DNA of 64,000 nt, from positions 62,001-126,000 of the forward strand of contig NZ_DAOUCJ010000111.1 of NCBI RefSeq assembly GCF_034432235.1. The letters are read 5' to 3'. The stretch's first letter is position 1. Each line of letters opens with the position of its first letter. This document shows, one piece after another, positions 26,635 through 34,602 of this stretch. The stretch is from Thermoflexus sp. (GTDB lineage Bacteria > Chloroflexota > Anaerolineae > Thermoflexales > Thermoflexaceae). The notes under the pieces were generated by a model. It searched no databases, was not told the origin of the DNA, and saw only the letters and a program-made list of their open reading frames with translations. The position numbers and the translations under genes were made by a program.

Positions 26635-27789
26635 TCACACGCCCCTGATCCCGCGTCGCACCTTCTCCTGCACTTCCCGGTAAAAATCCACCACCCGGCG
26701 GGCGATCTCATCCCAGTCATACTGTTGGGCCCGACGGCGGCCCGCTTCCCCCATCGATACGCGAAGGGCTGGATCCCGCAGCACCTGTAAGAGGGCGTCC
26801 GCCAGCGCCTCCGGATCCTCCGGGGGGACCAGAAAGCCCTGGACGCCGTTTTCGACCACCTCGTTGTAGCCCGGGATGTCGGTGGCCACAACCGGGACGC
26901 CGGCAGCCATCGCCTCCAGGAGCACGATGCCGAAGCTCTCCATGCCGATGGAGGGCGCGCAGAACACCGTGGCCGCTCGATAATAACGGGGCAGCTCCTC
27001 ATCGGGGACATAGCCGATGAAGCGGACGTTGCGCAGACGCAGGGCCCAGGCCTGGGCGACGTAAGGGGCCTTCTCCGCCCGTCCGAAGGCCCCCACCACC
27101 AGCAGGCGGGCCTCCGGGCACCGGGCCTGCACCCGGGCGAAGGCCTCTAGAAGATACCGCAACCCCTTGCGCCGCTCCAGCCGACCCACGAAGAGGATCG
27201 TCGGACGGCCGTCCGCGAACGGTTCCGGGGGGCGGAGCGCCGGGTCTGCAAAGCGCGCATAATCGATGCCATTAGGGATCACCACATAGTCCGCTGGGAA
27301 GTAGCGCATATGGTATTGCCGGGCGGCCTCGGAGACAGCGATGCATCCATCCAGCCGTTTGAAAAACCGTCGCAGCAGCGGTTTCCCGTAGTAATAAGTC
27401 CGGCTGACCTCCCGATAGGCATGAAAGGTGCCCACCGCGATGGCCTCCGGCACCAGATCCCGGTGCCGCAGCACGGCGAGAGGGAGCGCCGGGGCCAGGG
27501 GTTCGTGGAGGTGAAGCACATCGTAGGCGCCGGATTGAAGGATCGCTTTGATCCGGCGGTAGAGGCGTGGGGAGAGGGTGATCCGGGCGATGGAGCCGGC
27601 GAAAGGAAAAGCAATCACGGAGGCCGAGGCGTTGATGAATCCGTCCCCACTGATTCGCCCGTCCGAGGCGGGGGCAATGATATGGGCCTCATGGCCCAGG
27701 CGCTGCAGGCTCTGGGCCAGATGGGCGATGTGATTGTTCACCCCACCGGGCACCGCGAAATCGTAAGGGGATACCAGGGCGATGCGCAT
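26635..27789 (-). CDS. GT4-family glycosyltransferase (PimA-like)
   Basis: A 384-residue GT-B glycosyltransferase. The N-terminus MRIALVSPYDFAVPGGVNNH followed by HIAHLAQSLQRLGHEA is close to that of phosphatidylinositol mannosyltransferase PimA; GTFHAYREVSR, VIPNGIDYARF, FVGRLERRKGLRYLLEAF and the E-x7-E nucleotide-sugar motif ESFGIVLLEAMA are present. In actinobacteria PimA adds mannose from GDP-mannose to phosphatidylinositol at the inner membrane face. The same minus-strand cluster encodes an acyltransferase and inositol-3-phosphate synthase, which supports a role on an inositol lipid; the sugar and acceptor remain inferred. Confidence 0.82.
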   Translation of the reverse strand: MRIALVSPYDFAVPGGVNNHIAHLAQSLQRLGHEAHIIAPASDGRISGDGFINASASVIAFPFAGSIARITLSPRLYRRIKAILQSGAYDVLHLHEPLAPALPLAVLRHRDLVPEAIAVGTFHAYREVSRTYYYGKPLLRRFFKRLDGCIAVSEAARQYHMRYFPADYVVIPNGIDYARFADPALRPPEPFADGRPTILFVGRLERRKGLRYLLEAFARVQARCPEARLLVVGAFGRAEKAPYVAQAWALRLRNVRFIGYVPDEELPRYYRAATVFCAPSIGMESFGIVLLEAMAAGVPVVATDIPGYNEVVENGVQGFLVPPEDPEALADALLQVLRDPALRVSMGEAGRRRAQQYDWDEIARRVVDFYREVQEKVRRGIRGV

Positions 27790-27902
27790 CGGTGAGAAGC
27801 CCTCGCCGGACCTTAAGGTTTTGAGGCTCGGGGGTTACGCCCCTGGCCTCCTCCTGAAGGCTTCTAAGGCCATCCTGTCTCCCGGAATGGGAGCGCCACT
27901 GC

Positions 27903-28796
27903 TCATGAGCGCCCGAAGGCGATCCTCCAGATCGGCGTGGTCAGCACCCACTGGTCCGGGGCCTCCCGAAGGACCCGGGCGAAGATGTCCAGGACCTGAG
28001 CGACCAGCTCCTCCCGGTCCTGCGCGGACTTCCCGGCTGGGTGAAGGGGGGGCCAGATCTGCAGGCGAACCCCCGCTCCCTCCCGCCGGGCGAAGGCGGG
28101 GAGCACCGGGACCCCCCGGCGGATGGCCAGTTCGGCGTATCCGTCGGGCAGCCACGCGGGTTCCCCTAAAAAAGAATACACCCGACCGCTCCCCGTGGTA
28201 TCCCGATCTATCGCCAGCGCGATGATCCCCCCCTGCTGCAGGGTTCGGAATACTTCCCGCAACGCTCCATCGGCGGGGATCAGTCGGAGCCCATAGGCGC
28301 TGCGCAGGCGGCAGAGATACCGGAACATGGCCGGAGGACGCACCGGCTCCGCAACCGCCAGGGCCGGGAGCCCGCTGGCCCCCAGGAATTGCAGGCCCCA
28401 TTCCACGTGGCCGTAATGAGCGCTGACGGCGATCGCTCCTCTTCCGGCTTTCTGGATCTCTTCCAGGTATTCCCATCCTTCAATCTGGATGTGGGGGAAC
28501 CACCGGGAGGGATGGCGGCGAGGGGCTTGAAAGAGGTCCACATAATTTTGCCAGAGCAGCCGGAAGGCCTTCCGGGCCGCCTGGTGGGCCGTGGGATCCT
28601 CCGGTGAAGCCCCCAGGACATGGGCCAGGTTGTCCCGCAGCCCGGCGGCGGAGGGAAGGCGGGGATACCAGAAGTCCGCCAGGCGGATCGCCAGATCATG
28701 AGCGGTTCGGGGCGGCAGCGCCTGGGCCACCGCCCCGAGACCCCGGAAAAGTCCATAAACCATCCAGGCGAGGGCTTCAGACCCCACGTCCGGCAA
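27903..28796 (-). CDS. LpxL/HtrB-type lysophospholipid acyltransferase (PIM acyltransferase-like)
   Basis: A 297-residue membrane-associated acyltransferase. The catalytic H-x4-E motif is visible in SAHYGHVEWGLQFLGASGLP, and AIDRDTTGSGRVYSFLG matches the second conserved block. In gram-negatives this family acylates lipid A; in actinobacteria PatA acylates phosphatidylinositol mannosides. The neighbours (inositol-3-phosphate synthase upstream, PimA-like transferase downstream) favour the second type. The start appears to be TTG 28796, 6 bases after GGAGG that lies inside the upstream gene; ATG 28763 is the alternative. The 20-base overlap with the upstream gene implies coupled translation. 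Confidence 0.85.
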   Translation of the reverse strand: MPDVGSEALAWMVYGLFRGLGAVAQALPPRTAHDLAIRLADFWYPRLPSAAGLRDNLAHVLGASPEDPTAHQAARKAFRLLWQNYVDLFQAPRRHPSRWFPHIQIEGWEYLEEIQKAGRGAIAVSAHYGHVEWGLQFLGASGLPALAVAEPVRPPAMFRYLCRLRSAYGLRLIPADGALREVFRTLQQGGIIALAIDRDTTGSGRVYSFLGEPAWLPDGYAELAIRRGVPVLPAFARREGAGVRLQIWPPLHPAGKSAQDREELVAQVLDIFARVLREAPDQWVLTTPIWRIAFGRS

Positions 28797-29859
28797 TGAA
28801 ATCCTCCACCATCTGCCGCGCGATGTGATCCGGGAATTGCCGGGGCGGCGACTTCATAAAGTAGGCGGAGGGGCCGATCAGGGCGCCCTTCAGCCCCCGG
28901 TCCAGAGCGATCTTCGCGCAGCGCACCGCATCGATCACCACCCCGGCCGAATTCGGGCTGTCCCACACCTCCAGCTTCGCCTCCAGGTGGATCGGCGCCC
29001 CGCCGAAGGTGGTCCCCTCGATTCGAATGTAGCACCACTTGCGGTCCTGAAGCCAGGGCACATAGTCGCTGGGGCCGATATGGATGTTCTCCGGCGGCAG
29101 CTCGTAAGGGATCAGGCTGGTCACCGCGCTGGTCTTGGAGATCTTCTTGGATTCCAGGCGCTCCCGCTCGAGCATGTTTAGGAAATCTGTGTTCCCCCCG
29201 AAGTTCAACTGATAGGTCCGCTCGACTTTCACGCCCCGCTCAATGAACAACTGCATGAGCACCCGGTGCAGGATCGTGGCGCCCACCTGGGATTTCACAT
29301 CGTCCCCGATGACGGGGAGGCCGGCCTCCTCGAACCGTTGCTGCCAGTAGGGCTCTCGGGCGATGAAGACCGGGATCCCGTTCACGAAAGCGCAACCGGC
29401 ATCCAGCACCTGTTCCACATACCATTTGGTGGCCTCTTCGCTGCCCACGGGGAGGAAATTCACCACCACATCGGTGCCCGTATCCCTCAGGATCCGCACG
29501 ATGTTGTCCGTAGGGCCGGGGGCCTTGCGGATGATGCCTGAGAGATACCGGCCGATCCCATCATGGGTCATGCCCCGGTAAACCTTCACCCCCAGTTTCG
29601 GGACATCGGCGAACTTCAGGGTGTTGTTGGGCGGGGTGAAGATGGCCTCGGCCAGGTCCTTGCCGACCTTGTTTACGTCGATATCAAAGGCGGCCGTGAA
29701 CTCGATGTCCCGCACGTGATAGGGGCCCAGCCGCACGTGCATCAGGCCAGGGACAACGGCGTCGTCGGGGACATCGCGGTAATACCACACGCCCTGCACC
29801 AGGGCGGAAGCGCAGTTCCCCACGCCGATGATGGCGACACGGACTTTGCGGTCGGCCAC
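28777..29859 (-). CDS. ino1: inositol-3-phosphate synthase
   Basis: A 360-residue NAD-dependent enzyme that converts glucose 6-phosphate to myo-inositol 3-phosphate. The Rossmann motif IIGVGNCASALVQG is at the N-terminus, followed by the family blocks NFLPVGSEEATKWYVEQ, GDDVKSQVGATILHRVLMQL and LNFGGNTDFLNML. It resembles the short archaeal/actinobacterial form. The start is GTG 29859, preceded by GGAGG with 7-base spacing; the frame is open further upstream without homology. It opens a three-gene minus-strand unit with an acyltransferase and a glycosyltransferase, which points to inositol-lipid synthesis rather than only osmolyte production. Confidence 0.94.
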   Translation of the reverse strand: MADRKVRVAIIGVGNCASALVQGVWYYRDVPDDAVVPGLMHVRLGPYHVRDIEFTAAFDIDVNKVGKDLAEAIFTPPNNTLKFADVPKLGVKVYRGMTHDGIGRYLSGIIRKAPGPTDNIVRILRDTGTDVVVNFLPVGSEEATKWYVEQVLDAGCAFVNGIPVFIAREPYWQQRFEEAGLPVIGDDVKSQVGATILHRVLMQLFIERGVKVERTYQLNFGGNTDFLNMLERERLESKKISKTSAVTSLIPYELPPENIHIGPSDYVPWLQDRKWCYIRIEGTTFGGAPIHLEAKLEVWDSPNSAGVVIDAVRCAKIALDRGLKGALIGPSAYFMKSPPRQFPDHIARQMVEDFIAGRGV

Positions 29860-30216
29860 GGTTGAACCTCCTGTCCGAATGGTTTTTCCTTCCCTCCGGG
29901 ACCTCGGGGGTCGCAGAGGGGGGATGTCTGTCCCGCCTTCGCGATCCATGCCCGATGGCGCCAGCCGGGCTCATCCCCTGGGTGTTTCGGGCTTTGATTC
30001 ATTATTATGGATAGGGTTGCCTGCCCCGGTCCGTGGGCCGCCGGCCATCCGGATCCCTGGCGGGGCTTTCTCCCTCTCCTCCCGGCGGCCCTTCGGGCCA
30101 TGGGGATCCAGAGAGAGGATGACCTCGATCTCGTCGACGGGAATGCGAGTGAGCATCGGCGGCGGTGCGGCCACAGCCGGTGAGGCGTTCGCCCGGGTTC
30201 GCCTCAGAGCGGATGG
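29860..30216. other. intergenic region upstream of ino1
   Basis: A 357-base gap between the murJ stop and the ino1 start, both on the minus strand. It contains an AT-rich patch near 29999-30012 that could hold the ino1 promoter, but I find no clean -35/-10 pair, and no gene or hairpin I can support. Confidence 0.4.
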
Positions 30217-31740
30217 TTAAGGCCGGATCCTGCGGATCGCCCAGCGGATCCAGGAAACGCCCACACATTGAAGGGCCAGCCCATAGATCCCGGCGCCGAG
30301 CAGAACGGCCAGCAACAGCCCGGGCCACCCGTGATCGGTCGCCCACGGCACCATCGGCCCCAGGGCCAGACTCATGGCCAGCGTGGCCACGCCAGCCTGC
30401 CCCACCGTCCGTCCCCATTGTCCAGCGTCCAATCCCTCCAGCCGCCGGGCCAGCAACCCCAGCAGGAGGATCCCTTCCAGGGTGGTCGCCACCGTGTTGG
30501 CCAGGGCGACCCCGCCGTGACCCAGGGGGCCGATCCAGGCCAGGCTGAGGGCGATGTTCAGCGCCATCGCGCCCACCCCCACCCCTACCGGAGTGCGGGT
30601 GTCATGGAGCGCATAGAATGCCCGGGCCAGCAACTCCACGCCGGCGTGGGCCGGCAGGCCCATCGCATAAAACTGGAGGGCCTGGGCAGTCCATTCCGTG
30701 GAGGTCCCGCTGAAGGCCCCCCGCTGGAAGAGGACCGCAATCAGGGGCCGGCGCAACAGGATCATCCCCGCGGCGATCGGGAAAGTGATCCCCAGCAGGA
30801 CCGCCAGGGTCTCCCCCAGGGTCCGGCGGAGCGCTCCGCGCTCTTCCCGAGCGGCCAGCGTGGAGAGCGTCGGGAAGGCGGCGGTGGCCATCGCCTGCGC
30901 CAGCACGATCTGGGGTTGCAACATCAGCTGCCAGGCGAGATTCAGAGCCGCCAGATATCCAGGGCCCAGGCCGGAGACCAGGCGGGTGTTGACCAGGAAG
31001 TTGACCTGGATCGCGGCCAGGCCCAGCATCCGGGGGATCATCAGGGCGATCACCTCCCGGACATCCGGGTCGCGCCATCCCAGGCGAGGCTGGTAACGTC
31101 CATGGACCTGCCACCAGCCCGGCGCCTGGATGAGGAGGTGGAAAAAAGCCCCCAGGACAACCCCCCAGGCCAGCCCGTGCACGCCTCCCCGGGGCGCCAG
31201 ACACAGGACACCCGCGATGATCCCCAGGTTATACATGATCGGGGCCAGGGCGGTCCAGAGGAACCGCTGATGGGCCTGGAGGATCCCCATCAGGATCCCG
31301 CTGATGCCAAACACGGTGGGCGTGATCAGCATAATCCGCATCAGGGAGGCCGTGAGCTGTTGCTGGGGAGGGGGAACCTGGGGGGCCAGAAGAAGCTTCA
31401 CCAGCCAGGGAGCGGCCAGGCTGGCCAGGATGGAGGATCCTCCCACCCCGAGGGCCACCGTGGTCAGGACTGCGCTGGCGAGCCGCCAGGCGGGTGTTTC
31501 CTCCCCTCGAGCCAGATGCGTGGCGAAGACCGGCAGGAAGGCGGAGATCAACGCGCCCCCGGCCATTAAGGTGAACAACAGGTCGGGGATCCGAAAAGCA
31601 GCCCAATACGCATCCAGCTCCGGGCTGGTGCCGAAAGCCCCGTAGATCAGGATCTGGCGGAGCAGGCCGAGCAGGCCGTTGACCAGATACGCGGCCATCA
31701 ACAATGTGGCAGCTCGGGCGATCGTGCGAAGCGGGCTCAC
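30217..31740 (-). CDS. murJ: MurJ/MviN-type lipid II flippase
   Basis: A 507-residue polytopic membrane protein with about 14 helices, of the MOP flippase superfamily. The opening ATLLMAAYLVNGLLGLLRQI and YGAFGTSPELDAYWAAFRIP with the conserved GxSxELDAY pattern, then LLFTLMAGGALISAFLPVF, are typical MurJ. The protein would move the peptidoglycan precursor lipid II across the cytoplasmic membrane. Start GTG 31740 follows GGGGGGAAG; the much longer open frame upstream overlaps dtd in another frame and is not coding. Dtd lies 82 bases upstream on the same strand. Confidence 0.92.
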   Translation of the reverse strand: MSPLRTIARAATLLMAAYLVNGLLGLLRQILIYGAFGTSPELDAYWAAFRIPDLLFTLMAGGALISAFLPVFATHLARGEETPAWRLASAVLTTVALGVGGSSILASLAAPWLVKLLLAPQVPPPQQQLTASLMRIMLITPTVFGISGILMGILQAHQRFLWTALAPIMYNLGIIAGVLCLAPRGGVHGLAWGVVLGAFFHLLIQAPGWWQVHGRYQPRLGWRDPDVREVIALMIPRMLGLAAIQVNFLVNTRLVSGLGPGYLAALNLAWQLMLQPQIVLAQAMATAAFPTLSTLAAREERGALRRTLGETLAVLLGITFPIAAGMILLRRPLIAVLFQRGAFSGTSTEWTAQALQFYAMGLPAHAGVELLARAFYALHDTRTPVGVGVGAMALNIALSLAWIGPLGHGGVALANTVATTLEGILLLGLLARRLEGLDAGQWGRTVGQAGVATLAMSLALGPMVPWATDHGWPGLLLAVLLGAGIYGLALQCVGVSWIRWAIRRIRP

Positions 31741-31822
31741 CGATGTCTTCCCCCCGCCTTGCGGCTGGCATTCCGGGGGATGGGACGGGCGGTGAAGCCC
31801 CTCGTCCTGCCCCCGAACGGGT

Positions 31823-32281
31823 TCATCCCGGATGGCTGCCCGCGGAGCGTTCCAGCCAGATGGTGACCGGTCCGTCATTGTGGATCTCCACCAGCATATG
31901 GGCCCCGAAAACTCCCATCTGGACCGGGATGCCTTCCGCCCGCAGGGACTCGGCGAAGCGTTCAATGAGAGGCCGGGCGTGCTCGGGCGGGGCGGCATGG
32001 ATCAAGCTGGGGCGCCGCCCCTCGTAAGGATCCGCATACAGCGTGAACTGAGAGACCACCAGGGCTTCTCCTCCCACCTCTTTTAATGAGCGGTTCATCT
32101 TTCCGGCTTCATCCTCGAAGATCCGAAGGTGGGCCACTTTCTTCGCCAGCCAGTCCGCCTCCACCGGGGTGTCCGTATGGGTAACCCCCACCAGCAACAC
32201 CACCCCGGGCCCGATGCGGGCCACGGTTTCTCCCCCCACGTGAACGGCCCCATAGCGAACCCGCTGGATCAGGACGCGCAT
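31823..32281 (-). CDS. dtd: D-aminoacyl-tRNA deacylase
   Basis: A 152-residue proofreading enzyme that hydrolyses D-amino acids wrongly attached to tRNA. The N-terminus MRVLIQRVRYGAVHVGGE, the SQFTLYAD motif near residue 77 with the catalytic Thr, and the cross-subunit Gly-Pro segment NDGPVTIWL are canonical, and the length is the family norm. The start at ATG 32281 is exact for the family. It is part of the long minus-strand gene run; the four-helix membrane protein gene ends 17 bases upstream. Confidence 0.96.
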   Translation of the reverse strand: MRVLIQRVRYGAVHVGGETVARIGPGVVLLVGVTHTDTPVEADWLAKKVAHLRIFEDEAGKMNRSLKEVGGEALVVSQFTLYADPYEGRRPSLIHAAPPEHARPLIERFAESLRAEGIPVQMGVFGAHMLVEIHNDGPVTIWLERSAGSHPG

Positions 32282-32298
32282 CGTGTCCTTCTCTCCGG

Positions 32299-32700
32299 CT
32301 AACGTCGTCCGAAGGGAAAGGCCCCCACGCTGGCCAGGGCGATCAGGATCAGGGCCAGGGAGAGGGTGTAAGCGATCAGCATCCCGCGGGCGCGGATCGG
32401 ATTCTCCCGTTCCCGGAAGGCGGCCGCCGCATGGGCGGCCCCGGCCGCCAGCAGGCCCCAGACCGGATGGATCACCTGGATCGGGGTCAGCGGCCCGCCC
32501 CCGAGACGCTGGGCCAGCCAGAGCAGAATTCCCAGAGCGACCTGGACGTCCAGGATCACTGGATAAAACCGAATGGATCGCTTCCACAGAGCAGAAGGGT
32601 CAATCCCTCGAGCTTCCTGAATTAATCCATAGAGCGCGCCCAGGACAGCCAGAAGAACAGCCCAGCGCCAAAGGCTGTGAAGGATAAGCAGCCCGCTCAT
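32299..32700 (-). CDS. four-helix membrane protein of unknown function
   Basis: A 133-residue hydrophobic protein with four predicted membrane helices: ILHSLWRWAVLLAVLGALYG, VILDVQVALGILLWLA, HPVWGLLAAGAAHAAAA and MLIAYTLSLALILIALASVG. Histidines at helix 1 (HSLWRW) and helix 3 (IHPVWG, AAHAA) recall small cytochrome b561/CopD-like heme proteins, but no family can be named. ATG 32700 has GGAGGA eight bases upstream; ATG 32706 would be too close to it. The gene lies just before dtd. Confidence 0.75.
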   Translation of the reverse strand: MSGLLILHSLWRWAVLLAVLGALYGLIQEARGIDPSALWKRSIRFYPVILDVQVALGILLWLAQRLGGGPLTPIQVIHPVWGLLAAGAAHAAAAFRERENPIRARGMLIAYTLSLALILIALASVGAFPFGRR

Positions 32701-32796
32701 GGCCATTCCTCCAGGATTCGCGGAATCCTTTCCCTTTCACCTTATCATCACTTCTCCGATGATGGGCCTGACCTCTCCCCCGTCCCGGATAAACAA

Positions 32797-32830
32797 GGGA
32801 GGAGGGACCCCTTCGGCTGTCCCTCCTCCC
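32797..32830 (-). terminator. candidate intrinsic terminator downstream of the 114-residue protein gene
   Basis: A perfect 12-bp stem (32797-32808 with 32819-32830) and a 10-base loop. On the minus strand it is followed by TTGTTTATC, a weak T-rich tract, and lies 24 bases after the stop at 32854. It probably ends or attenuates that transcript. Confidence 0.6.
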
Positions 32831-32853
32831 TGGGGCGATCCTTCCCCATCGGC

Positions 32854-33198
32854 TTACATCACCTCGACGGTCATCTCCTCGTGGACGATCTCGGCGAAAC
32901 GGTCCAGGTCCAGGATATTCAGGCGCATCTGCTCCGGGCCTTCCCCTTCATCCGGGGGCTCCAGGATGATGTCCGCCACGTCCTCCAGCAGAGCCCGTTT
33001 GGTGGCGATCCCCAGACGCCCGCGCAGCTGTTCTGGCGTGAGCTCTGGATAGTAGGCGGCCAGGGTGTCGAAATCGATCGCCGCCACGGCCAGATCTTCC
33101 AGGAAAAGCTGCTTGGCGATGACATCGGCCGCGTAGCGCTCCAGCGGGTTGGTCCGCCGACGTCCCCGGCGTCCTTTCTGGAGAGATTCTTCAGCCAT
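32854..33198 (-). CDS. small acidic protein of unknown function
   Basis: A 114-residue soluble protein. It starts with a basic patch (KGRRGRRRTNPLERYAAD) and continues into an acidic helical region ending in VHEEMTVEVM. No family is recognised. ATG 33198 follows GTGAGGAAAACCGCA; the frame is open further up to 33354, but that part covers the divergent promoter region and is not credible. A terminator-like hairpin follows. It is divergent from the LacI-type regulator at 33560. Confidence 0.65.
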   Translation of the reverse strand: MAEESLQKGRRGRRRTNPLERYAADVIAKQLFLEDLAVAAIDFDTLAAYYPELTPEQLRGRLGIATKRALLEDVADIILEPPDEGEGPEQMRLNILDLDRFAEIVHEEMTVEVM

Positions 33199-33394
33199 TG
33201 CGGTTTTCCTCACGGGGAATCCTGCTACCGAGTATATGCGATCCACGGCGGTCCGACAAATCCACCCCTCCGCACGCCGGATTCTCCTCCCTGCCAGCAG
33301 TGTGGAGGATGCCAGGGGTTCCGGGATGCCCTCTTCCCACACATTGCTCCCCACCGGAAACCCTGCCTTCCCAACCCATCTTTGAAGACCCCTC

Positions 33395-33423
33395 TTGACA
33401 GATCCGCTTGACCTCGATAAAAT
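33395..33423 (+). promoter_or_regulatory. promoter of the LacI-type regulator / starch operon
   Basis: -35 TTGACA at 33395-33400, 17-base spacer, -10 TAAAAT at 33418-33423. Two operator-like palindromes begin immediately after the -10. The 5' leader to the regulator's ATG is about 130 bases. Confidence 0.85.
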
Positions 33424-33424
33424 A

Positions 33425-33447
33425 AAAGCGCTTTACAAAAGCGCTTC
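33425..33447 (+). promoter_or_regulatory. tandem LacI-family operators
   Basis: Two copies of the LacI/GalR-type half-site palindrome around a central CG: AAAGCGCTTT at 33425-33434 and AAAGCGCTTC at 33438-33447, 13 bases centre to centre. They cover the transcription start, where a bound repressor would block initiation. Autorepression relieved by a maltodextrin-type ligand is the likely logic. Confidence 0.8.
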
Positions 33448-33559
33448 ATCGAACATGTGGGAAGAGCCCCCCGTTGGGAGTCAGCGATCTATCGGGTGAT
33501 CCTCAGCGAGCGCGAAGGCGGGTGTTCCGGCCGGGAGTCTCCTGCAGGCGGGGAAGGGC

Positions 33560-34558
33560 ATGCCCACGATTTATGACATCGCGCGGGAAGCGGGCGTTTC
33601 CATCACCACGGTCTCCAACATCCTGAACAATAAAGGCCGGTTCAAGCCGGAGACCGTGGCGCGGGTGTTGGAGGCGGTCGAGCGCCTCAAATACCGCCCG
33701 AATTTCGCCGCCAAGAGCCTGGCGGCCCGTCGGACGAACACGGTGGCCCTTTCCGCCCTGCTCACCTCGGAGTCCTTCGATCCCCTGAACCTCCAGTATT
33801 TCGGCGCCATCGCCCAGGCCGTTAGCCGCTCCGGCTTTAATTTCCTCCTTCAGATCAGTCAAGATCTGGAGTCCTTCGAGCGTTTTGCCGCCACCGGGAT
33901 CTGCGACGGCTGGCTGCTGATGATGGTCCGCCGTCAGGATGAGCGCGTCGCCCTTTTGAAGGAGCTGGGCGTTCCCTTCGTCTCGATCGGGCGGCCCGAT
34001 GAGATAGAAGGGGTGGATGTGGTGGATACGGATTTTGTCCAGACGGCGCGGCTGGCGCTGGAGCATTTGCTTGCCCTGGGGCACCGGCGGATCGCCTATC
34101 TGGCGGAGCCGCTGGAGTTCGGCTATTCGGCGATCCGTCTGCGGGCGTATCTGGCTTATCTCAAGGAATATGGCCTGGAGGGGAACGCCGACCTGGTGGT
34201 GGAGACCGATGGGACCGAGGCCGGGACGGTGCGGGCGTTGGAGGCGCTCTGGTCCAAAGGGCGTGCCATCACGGCGATCATCACCCATGATATCCCGGCG
34301 CTCACGGTGCTGCGCACGCTCCGGGAGTGGGGGCTTCGGGTCCCGGCGGACATCTCGGTGATCGGATGTTCGGACTCCCCGCTGGCCGCGCTGGCGGATC
34401 CTCCGTTAACGACGATCAATCTGTATGTAGACCGGATCGCGGAGGCGGCGGCGGAGGCCCTGGCCCGTCGGCTGCAGGAGCCAGAGGCGCCGCCGGCTCA
34501 TATCCTGATCCCCGCGCAGCTCATCGTGCGGGAGTCCACCGGCCCGGCGCCGGGTTGA
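33560..34558 (+). CDS. LacI-family transcriptional regulator
   Basis: A 332-residue repressor-type regulator. The N-terminal helix-turn-helix TIYDIAREAGVSITTVSNIL (residues 3-22) and hinge helix (KSLAARRTNTVALSAL) precede a periplasmic-binding-protein-like ligand domain with HLLALGHRRIAYLAEPLEFG and a C-terminal dimer region. Start ATG 33560 follows ggcggggaagggc. It heads a plus-strand locus of alpha-glucan hydrolases and a maltodextrin-type ABC importer, so it probably senses a maltodextrin or related sugar and controls this locus through the operators at 33425-33447. Confidence 0.94.
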   Translation: MPTIYDIAREAGVSITTVSNILNNKGRFKPETVARVLEAVERLKYRPNFAAKSLAARRTNTVALSALLTSESFDPLNLQYFGAIAQAVSRSGFNFLLQISQDLESFERFAATGICDGWLLMMVRRQDERVALLKELGVPFVSIGRPDEIEGVDVVDTDFVQTARLALEHLLALGHRRIAYLAEPLEFGYSAIRLRAYLAYLKEYGLEGNADLVVETDGTEAGTVRALEALWSKGRAITAIITHDIPALTVLRTLREWGLRVPADISVIGCSDSPLAALADPPLTTINLYVDRIAEAAAEALARRLQEPEAPPAHILIPAQLIVRESTGPAPG

Positions 34559-34602
34559 GCCATCGGCGAACACCCAATCGATAACTCAGTGAGGAAGGAG
34601 CC

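Larger units (their letters stand above)
33199..33559. other. divergent intergenic region upstream of the LacI-type regulator
   Basis: About 360 bases between a minus-strand small gene and the plus-strand regulator. The right half carries the regulator's promoter and operator pair, listed separately. No other gene is supported. Confidence 0.6.
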
